A DNA stretch of 64,000 bases from Sulfurivermis sp040755915 (lineage in GTDB: Bacteria > Pseudomonadota > Gammaproteobacteria > Thiohalomonadales > Thiohalomonadaceae): NCBI GenBank assembly GCA_040755915.1, contig JBFLWM010000041.1:1-64000 (forward strand), written 5' to 3'. Shown piece by piece: positions 50,258-60,787 of the stretch. The notes under the pieces are model-generated. The model saw only the letters and a list, made by a program, of their open reading frames with translations. It ran no database searches and was not told the DNA's origin. The number at the start of each line of letters is the position of its first letter. Positions within the stretch are counted from its first letter, which is position 1. Position numbers and translations under genes: made by a program.

Positions 50258-51396
50258 CACTGCAGCAGCATGCGCACGTTGTCGAACAGCTGCTGCCACA
50301 GGCTGCCCTCGGCGATATCTTCCAGGGCCACGAGCGGACGCTCTGCCAGCACCTCGTCGCCGAGTTTGATGTTCACCGTGCCGAGGTTCTGGCCCTTCTG
50401 CGTCGGCGCAATGATGTCGCTGGTCACGCTGAGCGAGGCATTGAGCTTGTTGTACTGGCCGCGCGGCACGGTGATGTACAGCGGCTCGTTCAGGCCCAGT
50501 TGCACCGTTTCGCTGGCGCCCTTCCACACGCGCATGGCCTTGAGCGGCTGCGCGGCGTCATACAGCTTGTGGGTTTCGAAGAAGCGGAAACCGTAGTTGA
50601 GCAGTTTCTGGCTTTCGTTGGCGCGGGCGCTTTCGCTCTTGGTGCCCATCACCACCGAGATCAGGCGCATCTCGCCGCGCTTGGCCGAGGCGACCAGGCA
50701 GTAGCCGGCGCTTTCGGTGTGGCCGGTCTTGAAGCCGTCGACGGTATTGTCGCGGTACAGCAGCAGGTTGCGGTTGCCCTGCGTGATGCCGCCGTAGGTG
50801 TATTCCTTTTCCGAGTACCAGGCGTAGTACTCGGGGAACTCGTGGATCAGCTGCGAGGCCAGGTGCGCCAGATCGCGTGCGGTGCTGTAGTGCTCGGGAT
50901 CGGGCAGGCCGGTGGCGTTGACGAAGTGGGTGCCGCTCATGCCGATGTTGCGCGCATGCTCGTTCATCAGTGCGGCGAAGGTCTCTTCGCTGCCGGCGAC
51001 ATGCTCTGCCAGGGCCACGCTGGCGTCATTGCCGGACTGGATGATCATGCCCTTGAGCAGTTCCTCGATGGAAACCTGGGTGCCGACCTCGATGAACATG
51101 CGCGAGCCGGGCATGCGCCAGGCCTTCTTGCTGACGCGCACCGTGTCGCTGAGCTGGAACTGTCCGGCGCGCAGTTCGTGGAATACCACGTAGGCGGTCA
51201 TCATCTTGGTCAGGCTGGCGGGCTCCAGGCGCTCGTCGGCATTGCGCTCGGCCAGCATATGGCCGCTGTGGTAATCCAGCAGGATGTAGCCGCGCGCATC
51301 CACCGTCGGCGCCTCGGGAATCAGACGCGGGGTGGCGTGGACGCCGTGAGCGAGGGCGAAGAGGGCAACAAGGAATAGGGGCAGCAGACGTTTCAT
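50257..51396 (-). CDS. dacA: D-alanyl-D-alanine carboxypeptidase (PBP5/6 type)
   Basis: The 379-residue periplasmic enzyme trims the terminal D-Ala from peptidoglycan pentapeptides. It has a signal peptide (MKRLLPLFLVALFALAHGVHA), the penicillin-binding motifs SLTK near residue 62, SGND near 118 and KTGHT near 221, the PBP5-type beta domain (about 280-370), and a C-terminal amphipathic end (SLWQQLFDNVRMLLQ) for membrane attachment. The position after rlpA and before dat is typical of gammaproteobacteria. Confidence 0.96.
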   Translation of the reverse strand: MKRLLPLFLVALFALAHGVHATPRLIPEAPTVDARGYILLDYHSGHMLAERNADERLEPASLTKMMTAYVVFHELRAGQFQLSDTVRVSKKAWRMPGSRMFIEVGTQVSIEELLKGMIIQSGNDASVALAEHVAGSEETFAALMNEHARNIGMSGTHFVNATGLPDPEHYSTARDLAHLASQLIHEFPEYYAWYSEKEYTYGGITQGNRNLLLYRDNTVDGFKTGHTESAGYCLVASAKRGEMRLISVVMGTKSESARANESQKLLNYGFRFFETHKLYDAAQPLKAMRVWKGASETVQLGLNEPLYITVPRGQYNKLNASLSVTSDIIAPTQKGQNLGTVNIKLGDEVLAERPLVALEDIAEGSLWQQLFDNVRMLLQ

Positions 51397-51513
51397 GGCA
51401 CAGGGAGATAGTGGTGGCGGAGGAAAAAACGCGGTTATTTTACCTGAAAAAGCCGCGTCCACGGCAGTTTCAGGTTAGTCCGGCAAAGGCCGGCGAAGTT
51501 CAGGTCTATGTAT

Positions 51514-52350
51514 TCAGTCGATGACCACGTGCGGCGTGCCGACGCCGAGGGCGGCCAGACGTGAGGCCAGGCGGTCGGCTTCGTCCACGCTGGCGATGGG
51601 GCCGATACGCACACGGTAGATGGGGGTGTTGCTGGCATCGGCGCCCTGTTGCACCTGGATCGGCGGCAACGGTTCGCTGCTGAGGCGGCTGCGCAGTTGT
51701 TCGGCATTGGTGCGGCTGACGAAGGCGCCCACCTGCAGATAGAGGCCGACCGGGGCGGAGGCGGCCACCGGAGCGCCGAGATCGGCGCCGCTGCTCACCG
51801 CTGCCGGCGCGCTCTGGGCCACGGTGACGGGGGGCGGCGCCGGTTCGCCGGGCGTGAGCGCGCGGATCTCGACCAGGCCGGTGCCGGTTTCGACGATGCC
51901 GAGTTTGCTGGCGGCGGCGTAGGACAGGTCGATGAGGCGGTTGTCGTGGAACGGGCCGCGATCATTGACGCGTACCACCGTGCTGCGGCCGTTGTTCAGG
52001 TTGGTGACGCGGACATAGGTCGGCAGCGGCAGCGTGGTGTGCGCCGCGGTGAGGGCGTGCATGTCATAGGTTTCGCCGCTGGAGGTGCGGCGGCCGTGGA
52101 ACTTGGTGCCGTACCAGGAGGCGATGCCGCGCTCGACATAGCCGGCGGCGCTGCTGCGCACGGTGTAGCGGCGGCCGTTGACCACGTAGGAGTCGGGATT
52201 GCCGTAGCGGCTGCGCGGTTCGGCGCGCGGCACCGGGTCGGGCACATGGGACAGATCGGCGGAATGGGACGGGCCGCCGTCGCGCCCGCCAAGGGCACAA
52301 CTGCTGAGCAGCAGGACGGCGGCGAGCGGCGGCAGGAATCTAGCGATCAT
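51514..52350 (-). CDS. rlpA: RlpA septal lytic transglycosylase lipoprotein with SPOR domain
   Basis: RlpA cleaves denuded peptidoglycan glycans at the septum. The 278-residue product has a lipoprotein signal (lipobox LLSSC), a double-psi beta-barrel catalytic domain (about 75-165) with GIASWYGTKFHGRRTSSGE and VRVNDRGPFHDNRLIDLS, a Pro/Ala linker, and a C-terminal SPOR domain (about 200-278: LYLQVGAFVSRTNAEQL). The conserved catalytic Asp in VNDRGPF is present. It overlaps the end of mltB by 11 bp. Confidence 0.94.
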   Translation of the reverse strand: MIARFLPPLAAVLLLSSCALGGRDGGPSHSADLSHVPDPVPRAEPRSRYGNPDSYVVNGRRYTVRSSAAGYVERGIASWYGTKFHGRRTSSGETYDMHALTAAHTTLPLPTYVRVTNLNNGRSTVVRVNDRGPFHDNRLIDLSYAAASKLGIVETGTGLVEIRALTPGEPAPPPVTVAQSAPAAVSSGADLGAPVAASAPVGLYLQVGAFVSRTNAEQLRSRLSSEPLPPIQVQQGADASNTPIYRVRIGPIASVDEADRLASRLAALGVGTPHVVID

Positions 52351-53353
52351 CGCTCTGCGCCAGCGCGGTGCTGGTGTCCTTGGCCTTGCGGATCGCCTCG
52401 CTCAACTGGTGTACCGCCATGGCGTACAGCGGGCTGCGGTTGTAGCGGGTGATGACGTAGAAGTTGTTGAAGGTGACCCAGTGTTCCATGCCCTGTTCGC
52501 CCTCCAGGGCCAGCAGCGCCACCGGCGCACTGGCCGTGATGCCCCAGCGCGGCGTGACGCCGTAGTTGCCCAGTTCGCCGGCGGCGATGTGCGGCTTGAG
52601 GCCGGCATCGAGCAGCGGCTTGTAGTCTTCGCCGCTCACCGTGGCCGACACGGTGATGGTGCCGCCGTTGATCCAGCCGTGCACCTTGAAGTAGTTGGCA
52701 ACGCTGCCGATGATGTCGGGCACGCTGTTGAACAGATCGCGGCGGCCGTCACCATCGAAATCCACGGCGTAGGCGCGGAAGCTGGAGGGGATGAACTGCG
52801 GCGTGCCCATGGCGCCGGCATAGGAGCCGGTGAGGCTGAGCGGTTCGATGGTCTCTTCGCGCGTCATCAGCAGGTAGTGCTGCAGCTCGGAGCGGAAGAA
52901 GCCGCCGCGCGGCGGGTAGTCGAAGGCCAGGGTGGCGAGGGCGTCCATGATGCGGTGGCGGCCGCGGAAACGGCCGTAACGGGTTTCCACGCCGAGGATG
53001 GCGACGATGTATTGCGGCGCCACGCCATAGCGCTGCTGCGCCTGCAGCAGCAGTGCCTCGTTCTCGCGCCAGAAGGCGACACCGCCGCGGATGCGTTCCT
53101 CGGTGAGGAAGATCGGGCGGTAGGTGTGCCAGGGCTTGCTCTCTGCCGGGCGGGTGATGGTTTCGATGATGTCGGGACGCAGTTCCACTTCGCGGAACAG
53201 CTGCTCCAGTTCGCTGCGCGAGAAGGCGTGCTGCTGCACCATTTCATCGATGAAGGCGCGCACTTCGGCGCGCTCGTTCAGATCGCTGCGGCCGTGGCAG
53301 GAAAAGGCGGCGCTGCACAGCAGAAGGGCGGCAAATATCCGGCGCAGGTTCAT
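52340..53353 (-). CDS. mltB: Membrane-associated lytic murein transglycosylase B
   Basis: MltB cleaves glycan strands to 1,6-anhydromuramyl products. The 337-residue product has a signal peptide (MNLRRIFAALLLCSAAFS, possibly with a lipobox Cys after it), the catalytic glutamate in ILGVETRYGRFRGRHRIMDA near residue 135, and the conserved segments TGSYAGAMGTPQFIPSSFR and YFKVHGWINGG. It sits between rodA (4 bp upstream gap) and rlpA, which it overlaps. Confidence 0.94.
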   Translation of the reverse strand: MNLRRIFAALLLCSAAFSCHGRSDLNERAEVRAFIDEMVQQHAFSRSELEQLFREVELRPDIIETITRPAESKPWHTYRPIFLTEERIRGGVAFWRENEALLLQAQQRYGVAPQYIVAILGVETRYGRFRGRHRIMDALATLAFDYPPRGGFFRSELQHYLLMTREETIEPLSLTGSYAGAMGTPQFIPSSFRAYAVDFDGDGRRDLFNSVPDIIGSVANYFKVHGWINGGTITVSATVSGEDYKPLLDAGLKPHIAAGELGNYGVTPRWGITASAPVALLALEGEQGMEHWVTFNNFYVITRYNRSPLYAMAVHQLSEAIRKAKDTSTALAQSDDR

Positions 53354-53357
53354 GACA

Positions 53358-54476
53358 TCAGGTTCTCAGCAGTTTGCGGTGCGTGTGGATGGACATCAGG
53401 ATACCGAACGATGCCATCAGGGTCACCATCGAACTACCGCCATAGCTTACCAGCGGCAGGGGCACGCCGACCACCGGCAGCAGGCCGGTGACCATGCCGA
53501 TATTGACGAACACATAGACCAGGAAGGTCATGGTGAGGCCGCCGGCCAGCAGGCGGGTGAAGGTGTCCTGGGCGCGGCTGGCGATGTACAGGCAGCGCAG
53601 GATGATGAACAGATACAGCGCCAGCAGCAGCAGGATGCCGAGCAGGCCGAACTCCTCGCCGATGACCGCAAAGATGAAGTCGGTATGGCGTTCGGGGAGG
53701 AATTCCAGATGCGACTGGGTGCCGTTGAGCCAGCCCTTGCCGTACAGGCCGCCGGAGCCGATGGCGATGGTGGACTGGATGATGTGGTATCCGGCGCCGA
53801 GGGGATCGCTCTCGGGATTGATGAAGGTGAGCACGCGGCGGCGCTGGTAGTCGTGCATGCCGAAATGCCACAGGATCAGCGCGGCGGGGATTGCGAGCAG
53901 GGCGGTGAAGCTGACCAGGCGCCAGGGCAGGCCGGCGAACAGCAGCACGAAGACACCGGCACTGGCGATGAGCAGGGCGGTGCCCAGGTCCGGCTGTTTG
54001 GCGATGAGCACGGCCGGTACCAGAAAGATCATCAGGCCGACCAGGACGCGGCGCAGCGGCGGCGGTAGCGGCGTTTCCGCCAGATACCAGGCCACCATCA
54101 GCGGCACGGCGATCTTCATCATTTCCGAGGGCTGGAAGCGGATGATGCCGATATCCAGCCAGCGCTGCGCGCCCTTGCCGATCTCGCCCAGCACCAGCAC
54201 GGCGAGGAGCAGGCTCAGGCCCACACCAAACAGCAGCGGGGTCCAGCGGCGCAGGGTCTCCGGCGGCAGCTGGGCGAAGAAAAACAGCAGGCCGAAGGCG
54301 ACGGCAAGGCGGGTGGCCTGCTTCAGCACCATGTCGCCACTTTCGCCGGAGGCGGAATAGAGCACGGCCAGGCCGCAGACGGCCAGCAGCAACAGGCCGC
54401 TGAACAGGGGCCAGTCCATGTGCAGGCGCGGCAGCAGGGCGCGGCGCGACTGTTGCGGGGCGTCGAGCAACATCAC
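53358..54476 (-). CDS. rodA: RodA, peptidoglycan glycosyltransferase of the elongasome
   Basis: RodA (MrdB) is the SEDS-family glycosyltransferase that polymerises lipid II with PBP2 during lateral wall growth. The 372-residue product has about ten membrane helices. Characteristic segments are GKGAQRWLDIGIIRFQPSEMMKI (catalytic/SEDS loop), LLIASAGVFVLLFAG, KGWLNGTQSHLEFLPERHTDFIF, and the C-terminal VGVPLPLVSYGGSSM. The start overlaps the mrdA stop by 4 bp. Confidence 0.96.
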   Translation of the reverse strand: MMLLDAPQQSRRALLPRLHMDWPLFSGLLLLAVCGLAVLYSASGESGDMVLKQATRLAVAFGLLFFFAQLPPETLRRWTPLLFGVGLSLLLAVLVLGEIGKGAQRWLDIGIIRFQPSEMMKIAVPLMVAWYLAETPLPPPLRRVLVGLMIFLVPAVLIAKQPDLGTALLIASAGVFVLLFAGLPWRLVSFTALLAIPAALILWHFGMHDYQRRRVLTFINPESDPLGAGYHIIQSTIAIGSGGLYGKGWLNGTQSHLEFLPERHTDFIFAVIGEEFGLLGILLLLALYLFIILRCLYIASRAQDTFTRLLAGGLTMTFLVYVFVNIGMVTGLLPVVGVPLPLVSYGGSSMVTLMASFGILMSIHTHRKLLRT

Positions 54477-56344
54477 TTGAATTCCTCGCGCAGTTTGCCG
54501 GTGTCGTCGAGCAGATAGGTATCCATCACCGTGCGCGCGATGGGGGCCGCCACTGCGCCGCCGCCGCCGCCGTTCTGCACGATCACCGCCACGGCAATCT
54601 GCGGCTTTTCCGCCGGGGCGAAGGCGATGAACAGGGCATGGTCACGCAGATGCTTGGCCACTTCTTCCGCCACGTACTCCTCGTCTTGCTTGATGCCGAA
54701 CACCTGCGCCGTGCCGGTCTTGCCGGCGATGGTGTAGGGCAGGTTGCGGTTGATGCTGCGCGCGGTGCCGATGGGACTGTGCACCACGTTGATCATGGCG
54801 CGGTGCACGCGCTGCCAGTTGTTCGGTTCGGCCACGCGCACCGGGGCAAGTTCCTGGCCCTGCACCGGGGTGCGCTTGCCGCTGTCCGGCTCCTCCAGGG
54901 TGCCGACCACGGTAGGGCTGAGATGGCGGCCGAAGCTGGCCAGGGTGGCGGTGGAGGAGGCGAGCTGCAGCGGCGTGGCGAGGGTGAAGCCCTGGCCGAT
55001 GCCGGTGATCAGCGTTTCGCCGGGGAACCAGGGTTGGCGATGGGCGCGGCGCTTCCATTCGCGCGAGGGCATCAGGCCGCTGGATTCGCCGGTGAGATCG
55101 ATGCCGGTGGTGCGGCCGAAGCCGAAGGCGCGCATGTAGTCGGACATGCGATCGATGCCGAGGGTAAGGGCCAGTTCGTAGTAGTAGGTGTCGCAGGACT
55201 CGACGATGGACTTGTTGAAATCCACCCAGCCGTGGCCTTCCTTGCGCCAGTCGCGATAACGGCGTTCGTCGCCCTTCAGCATGTAGAAGCCGGGGTCCCA
55301 GATCTGTGTGTCGTGGCGGATCTCGCCGGTTTCCATACCGAGCAGGCCGTAGATGGGCTTGATGGTGGAGCCGGGCGGGTACTGGCCGTTGAGGGCGCGG
55401 TTGAACAGCGGTTGTTCCTTGGAGTTGGCCAGGGCGTCGTAACTGACGCTGTCGATGCCGTTGACGAACAAATTGGGATCGAAACTGGGCAGGCTGACCA
55501 GGGCGAGGACGGCGCCGGTGTTCGGATCGATGGCCACCAGGGCGCCGCGCTCCACGCCGAAGGCGGTCTGTGCGGCCTGCTGCAGGCGCACGTCGATGTT
55601 GAGATGCAGGTTGCGCCCCGGTACCGGCGGCGTGCGCTCCAGCACGCGCAGTATGCGGCCGCGGGCGTTGGTTTCCACCTGCTGGTAGCCGACCTCGCCG
55701 TGCAGTTCGCTTTCGTAGGTCCTTTCGACGCCGGTCTTGCCGATGTGGGCGGTGGCGGCATAGTTGGACATGTCCAGCTGCTGCAGTTCGCGCTCGTCGA
55801 TGCGGCCGACATAGCCCAGGGTGTGGGCCAGCAGGGGGCCGAGCGGGTAGTCGCGCGACAGGCGCGACTTGATCTCCACGCCGGGCAGGCGGTAGCGGTT
55901 GACGGCGATGCGCGCCACCTCCTCGTCGGTCAGGCGCAGACGCAGCGGCGTTTCCTCGAAGCGGCGCTTGCGGCGCAGGATCTGGCGGAAGCGCTCCAGG
56001 TCGTTGTCGCTGACGCTGATCAGTTCGCGGATGGCCGCCAGGGTGGCCTCCATGTCCTCGACACGCTCCGGCACGATTTCGAGGCTGAAGGTGGGCTGGT
56101 TTTCCGCCACGATGACGCCGTTGCGGTCATAGATCAGGCCGCGGGTGGGGGCGATGGGCAGGATGTCGACGCGGTTGTTGCGCGACAGCGTGGTGTAGTG
56201 CTCGTGATTCACCACCTGCAGATAGAACAGGCGGATGATGACGAAGGTGAGCAGGGCGATACTGAATGCCGCTGCGACGATGACGCGGCGGCGGAACAGA
56301 TAGTTTTCCCACTGCGGGTTTCGGAGCGGCGCGCCGCGAAACAT
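54473..56344 (-). CDS. mrdA: Penicillin-binding protein 2, elongasome transpeptidase
   Basis: PBP2 cross-links new peptidoglycan in rod-shaped growth. The 623-residue bitopic protein has an N-terminal helix (about 22-45), a dimerisation/pedestal domain (about 60-220) and a transpeptidase domain (about 260-610). The motifs STIK near residue 330, SCD near 385 and KTGTAQ near 545 form the active site. It is flanked by mreD (1 bp gap) and rodA (4 bp overlap). Confidence 0.96.
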   Translation of the reverse strand: MFRGAPLRNPQWENYLFRRRVIVAAAFSIALLTFVIIRLFYLQVVNHEHYTTLSRNNRVDILPIAPTRGLIYDRNGVIVAENQPTFSLEIVPERVEDMEATLAAIRELISVSDNDLERFRQILRRKRRFEETPLRLRLTDEEVARIAVNRYRLPGVEIKSRLSRDYPLGPLLAHTLGYVGRIDERELQQLDMSNYAATAHIGKTGVERTYESELHGEVGYQQVETNARGRILRVLERTPPVPGRNLHLNIDVRLQQAAQTAFGVERGALVAIDPNTGAVLALVSLPSFDPNLFVNGIDSVSYDALANSKEQPLFNRALNGQYPPGSTIKPIYGLLGMETGEIRHDTQIWDPGFYMLKGDERRYRDWRKEGHGWVDFNKSIVESCDTYYYELALTLGIDRMSDYMRAFGFGRTTGIDLTGESSGLMPSREWKRRAHRQPWFPGETLITGIGQGFTLATPLQLASSTATLASFGRHLSPTVVGTLEEPDSGKRTPVQGQELAPVRVAEPNNWQRVHRAMINVVHSPIGTARSINRNLPYTIAGKTGTAQVFGIKQDEEYVAEEVAKHLRDHALFIAFAPAEKPQIAVAVIVQNGGGGGAVAAPIARTVMDTYLLDDTGKLREEFK

Positions 56345-56345
56345 C

Positions 56346-56834
56346 TCAGCGCACCTGGAACGTGCGGCGCAGGTCGCGCAGGATCAGGAAGGCCCAGGGC
56401 CACAGCAGCATGCTGGTGAGGGAGGGGAGCCAGTACAGCCAGCTGCCCGGCGGCTGGCCGATGATGCCCTTCACCCACAGCACCAGCATCTGGTTGAGGG
56501 CCACCATCAACAGCACGAACAGGGCCTGCTGCCACAGCGGAAAGACGCGGATGCGCTGATGCAGGTGGATGGTCAGATAGGCCACCAGGGCCAGGGCCAG
56601 GGCGTGCTGGCCGAGCAGGGCGCCCTTGATGACGTCGAGCAGCAGGCCCAGGGTCCAGCCGATACCGACGCCGATGCGGTCAGGCAGGGCCAGGCACCAG
56701 TAGATCAGCACCATCGCCACCCATTCCGGGCGGAACAGCGCCGCCCAGTCGGGCAGCGGCAGCATGGTGAGCATCAGCGCCGCCACGAAGGTGAAGGTGA
56801 TGACCCAGCCGCCGTGATGCCGTATCAGGGTCAT
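56346..56834 (-). CDS. mreD: Rod shape-determining protein MreD
   Basis: MreD is an integral membrane protein of the Rod complex. The 162-residue product has about five helices (MLTMLPLPDWAALFRPEWVA; LIYWCLALPDRIGVGIGWTL; LLLDVIKGALLGQHALALAL), all typical of MreD. The start overlaps the mreC stop by 4 bp and the stop is 1 bp before mrdA. Confidence 0.94.
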   Translation of the reverse strand: MTLIRHHGGWVITFTFVAALMLTMLPLPDWAALFRPEWVAMVLIYWCLALPDRIGVGIGWTLGLLLDVIKGALLGQHALALALVAYLTIHLHQRIRVFPLWQQALFVLLMVALNQMLVLWVKGIIGQPPGSWLYWLPSLTSMLLWPWAFLILRDLRRTFQVR

Positions 56835-57667
56835 GGCAGCGGATCCTCGGCAGTGCGTGACACCAGCAGGACCTCGCGGCTGCGTTCCAGGTGGGCGGCG
56901 GGTTCGGCCACCACGCGGGCATAGGGCTGGCTGGGGTCTTTCTCGAATTCGATGATGGTGGCCACCGGATAGCCGGGCGGGAAGCGGCGGCCGAGGCCGG
57001 AGGTAATCAGCAGGTCGCCCACCTGGATGTCCGCATTGTTGGGGATGTGCGGGATCTCCAGCCGCCCCGCCTCGCCGGTGCCGAGGGCGATGGCGCGCAG
57101 GCCGTTGCGGTTGACCTGCACTGGGATGGCGTGGCTGGGGTCGGTGATGAGCAGGGCATTGCTGGTGAACGGCGTCACCTCTACCACCTGACCCAGCACG
57201 CCGTAGGCATCGAGCAGCGGCTGGCCCTCGAACACGCCGGCATCGCTGCCCTTGTTGATCAGCACGCGGCGGCGGAACGGGTCCTGATCCACGGCGAGCA
57301 GTTCGCCGATCAGCACCTGCTCGCCCACCTTGCTGGCGGAGTTGAGCAGCTCACGCAGGCGGGCGTTTTCCGCCTCCAGGGCATAGAGCTTCTGCAGGCG
57401 CACCTCCTGCAGCAACTGGCGCCCGCGCAGCTGCTGGTTCTCATCCTGCAGGGTGGCGCGGGCGGACAGGTTGTCGCTGGCCCAATGGCCTATGGCACTG
57501 GGCAGATCGACCAGATATTGCAGGGGATAGACCACCAGGGAGAGGCTGGCGCGGATGGTATCCAGGTGATTCTGGCGGTGATCCATCGTCATCAGTGCTA
57601 CGGATGTGAGCATCAGCAGCAGCAGACGGATGGTTACGGGCGGCCCCTGGATGAACAGGCGTTTGAT
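56831..57667 (-). CDS. mreC: Rod shape-determining protein MreC, with apparent non-canonical start codon
   Basis: MreC is the periplasmic scaffold that activates PBP2/RodA. The protein has one N-terminal anchor helix, a coiled coil (about 75-110: SARATLQDENQQLRGRQLLQ) and the double beta-barrel MreC domain (about 115-265). The first in-frame ATG (57613) would begin in the middle of the anchor helix. The codons upstream encode IKRLFIQGPP-VTIRLLLL, which has the usual MreC N-terminal pattern, and no ATG, GTG or TTG occurs between the in-frame stop and 57613. AGAGGA sits at ideal distance from an ATC codon at 57665-57667, so translation may begin there (278 residues). The C-terminus overlaps mreD by 4 bp. 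Confidence 0.88.
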   Translation of the reverse strand: MKRLFIQGPPVTIRLLLLMLTSVALMTMDHRQNHLDTIRASLSLVVYPLQYLVDLPSAIGHWASDNLSARATLQDENQQLRGRQLLQEVRLQKLYALEAENARLRELLNSASKVGEQVLIGELLAVDQDPFRRRVLINKGSDAGVFEGQPLLDAYGVLGQVVEVTPFTSNALLITDPSHAIPVQVNRNGLRAIALGTGEAGRLEIPHIPNNADIQVGDLLITSGLGRRFPPGYPVATIIEFEKDPSQPYARVVAEPAAHLERSREVLLVSRTAEDPLP

Positions 57668-57749
57668 ACCGAAAATCCTCTGTTAAAGGCGGTGGCTTGT
57701 CGTGCGGGTGAATGTTGCCGCGGCCCGCCGGGGCCGTTCGCTGCCCGTC

Positions 57750-58802
57750 TTATTCCAGCGAGAAGATTTCGTGACCCAGCTCGTCCAGCAGTTCCAGCGC
57801 GCGGCCGCCGCCGCGGGCGACGCAGGACAGCGGGTCGTCGGCAATGATTACCGGCAGGCCGGTCTCTTCCATCAGCAGGCGATCCAGGTCGCGCAGCAGG
57901 GCGCCGCCGCCGGTGAGGACCATGCCGCGTTCGGCGATGTCCGAGCCCAGTTCCGGCGGGGTCTGCTCCAGGGCGGTCTTGACGGCATCGATGATGCCGG
58001 ACAGCGGTTCCTGGATGGCCTCGAGAATTTCGTTGCTGTTCAGGGTGAAGCTGCGCGGGATGCCCTCGGCCAGGTTGCGGCCGCGCACCTCGATCTCGCG
58101 CAGTTCGGTGCTGGGATAGGCGGTGCCGATTTCCTGCTTGATGCGCTCGGCGGTGGATTCGCCGATGAGGGTGCCGTAGTTGCGGCGCACGTAGCTGACG
58201 ATGGCCTCGTCGAAGCGGTCGCCGCCGATGCGCACCGAGGCGGAGTAGACGATGCCGTTGAGGGACAGCACGGCCACCTCGGTGGTGCCGCCGCCGATGT
58301 CCAGCACCATGGAGCCGCTGGCCTCGGAGATGGGCAGGCCGGCGCCGATGGCGGCCGCCATCGGCTCCTCGATCAGGTATACCTCGCGCGCGCCGGCGCC
58401 GGCGGCCGACTCCTTGATGGCGCGGCGTTCCACCTGGGTGGCGCCGCATGGCACGCAGATCAGCACGCGGGGGCTGGGCTTGAAGAACTTGAACTTGTTC
58501 TCGTGCACCTTGCGGATGAAGTGCTGCAGCATCTTCTCGGTGACGGTGAAGTCGGCGATGACGCCGTCCTTCATGGGGCGGATGGCGGTGATGTTGCCGG
58601 GGGTGCGGCCCAGCATGCGCTTGGCCTCGATGCCGACCGCGGCAATGCGCTTCGGGCTGTTCGGTCCCGACTCCTGCCGGATGGCCACCACCGACGGCTC
58701 GTTCAGGACGATGCCCTCGCCCCGCACGTAGATGAGGGTGTTGGCAGTACCCAGGTCGATGGAGATATCGTAGGAGAAGAGGCCCTTCAGACGTCCGAAC
58801 AT
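57750..58802 (-). CDS. mreB: Rod shape-determining protein MreB
   Basis: MreB is the bacterial actin that organises lateral wall synthesis. The 350-residue product has the phosphate-1 loop YDISIDLGTANTLIYVRGEG near residue 10, VPCGATQVERRAI near 125, LDIGGGTTEVAVLSL (phosphate-2) near 168, and GMVLTGGGALLRDLDRLL near 293 (adenosine motif). It is the first gene of the mre-mrd-lip run and is divergent from gatC. Confidence 0.97.
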   Translation of the reverse strand: MFGRLKGLFSYDISIDLGTANTLIYVRGEGIVLNEPSVVAIRQESGPNSPKRIAAVGIEAKRMLGRTPGNITAIRPMKDGVIADFTVTEKMLQHFIRKVHENKFKFFKPSPRVLICVPCGATQVERRAIKESAAGAGAREVYLIEEPMAAAIGAGLPISEASGSMVLDIGGGTTEVAVLSLNGIVYSASVRIGGDRFDEAIVSYVRRNYGTLIGESTAERIKQEIGTAYPSTELREIEVRGRNLAEGIPRSFTLNSNEILEAIQEPLSGIIDAVKTALEQTPPELGSDIAERGMVLTGGGALLRDLDRLLMEETGLPVIIADDPLSCVARGGGRALELLDELGHEIFSLE

Positions 58803-58976
58803 AGAGTAGATCCAGCTTTTTATGGTGCCCGGAGTGGCAACGGGCGGGTTTCCTTGAAAAAACCCCGGTACTCTAGCAACGGCCTAGGGGTTTCGCAATG
58901 GGCGGGGCTGTGGGCGGCAGGGTATCTGTGATAAGTTTCGCCTTTTATTTATCCCGGTAAAAATCAGGAGCAAGCC

Positions 58977-59264
58977 GTGGCCCTGGAACGCAAAGACGTC
59001 GAGAACATCGCCCACCTGGCACGCCTGGCCATCAGCGAGGCGGACATCCCGGAATACGCCCGCAATCTGTCCAACATTCTGGCCCTGGTGGAGCAGATGA
59101 GCGCCGTGGACACCGCCGGCGTGCATCCCATGGCCCACCCGCTGGAAGCCACCCAGCGCCTGCGCGAGGATGCGGTCACCGAGGCCGACCAGCGCGATCA
59201 CTTCCAGGCCATCGCCCCCGCCGTCGAGGCCGGGCTGTACCTGGTACCCAAGGTTATCGAATGA
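58977..59264 (+). CDS. gatC: Asp-tRNA(Asn)/Glu-tRNA(Gln) amidotransferase subunit C
   Basis: GatC is the small subunit stabilising GatA in the amidotransferase that converts mischarged Glu-tRNA(Gln) or Asp-tRNA(Asn). The 95-residue product from the GTG at 58977 (CAGGAG upstream) has the family segments VENIAHLARLAISE and HPMAHPLEATQRLREDAVTE. It starts the gatCAB operon; a REP element separates it from gatA. Confidence 0.95.
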   Translation: MALERKDVENIAHLARLAISEADIPEYARNLSNILALVEQMSAVDTAGVHPMAHPLEATQRLREDAVTEADQRDHFQAIAPAVEAGLYLVPKVIE

Positions 59265-59267
59265 CTT

Positions 59268-59320
59268 GTAGGTCGGACTTCAGTCCGACAATGCACCTGT
59301 CGGGCCGAAGCCCGACCTAC
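59268..59320. repeat. GTAG-type REP pair (GTAGGTCGG subtype)
   Basis: GTAGGTCGGACTTCAGTCCG opens and GTCGGGCCGAAGCCCGACCTAC closes the 53-bp element (shown in parts: GTCGGGCC, GAAGCCCGACCTAC). It occupies nearly the whole gap between gatC and gatA, so it is transcribed within the operon and forms two hairpins in the mRNA. Confidence 0.85.
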
Positions 59321-59334
59321 AACTGGATTGAATC

Positions 59335-60786
<1,452 letters not shown>

Positions 60787-60787
60787 G

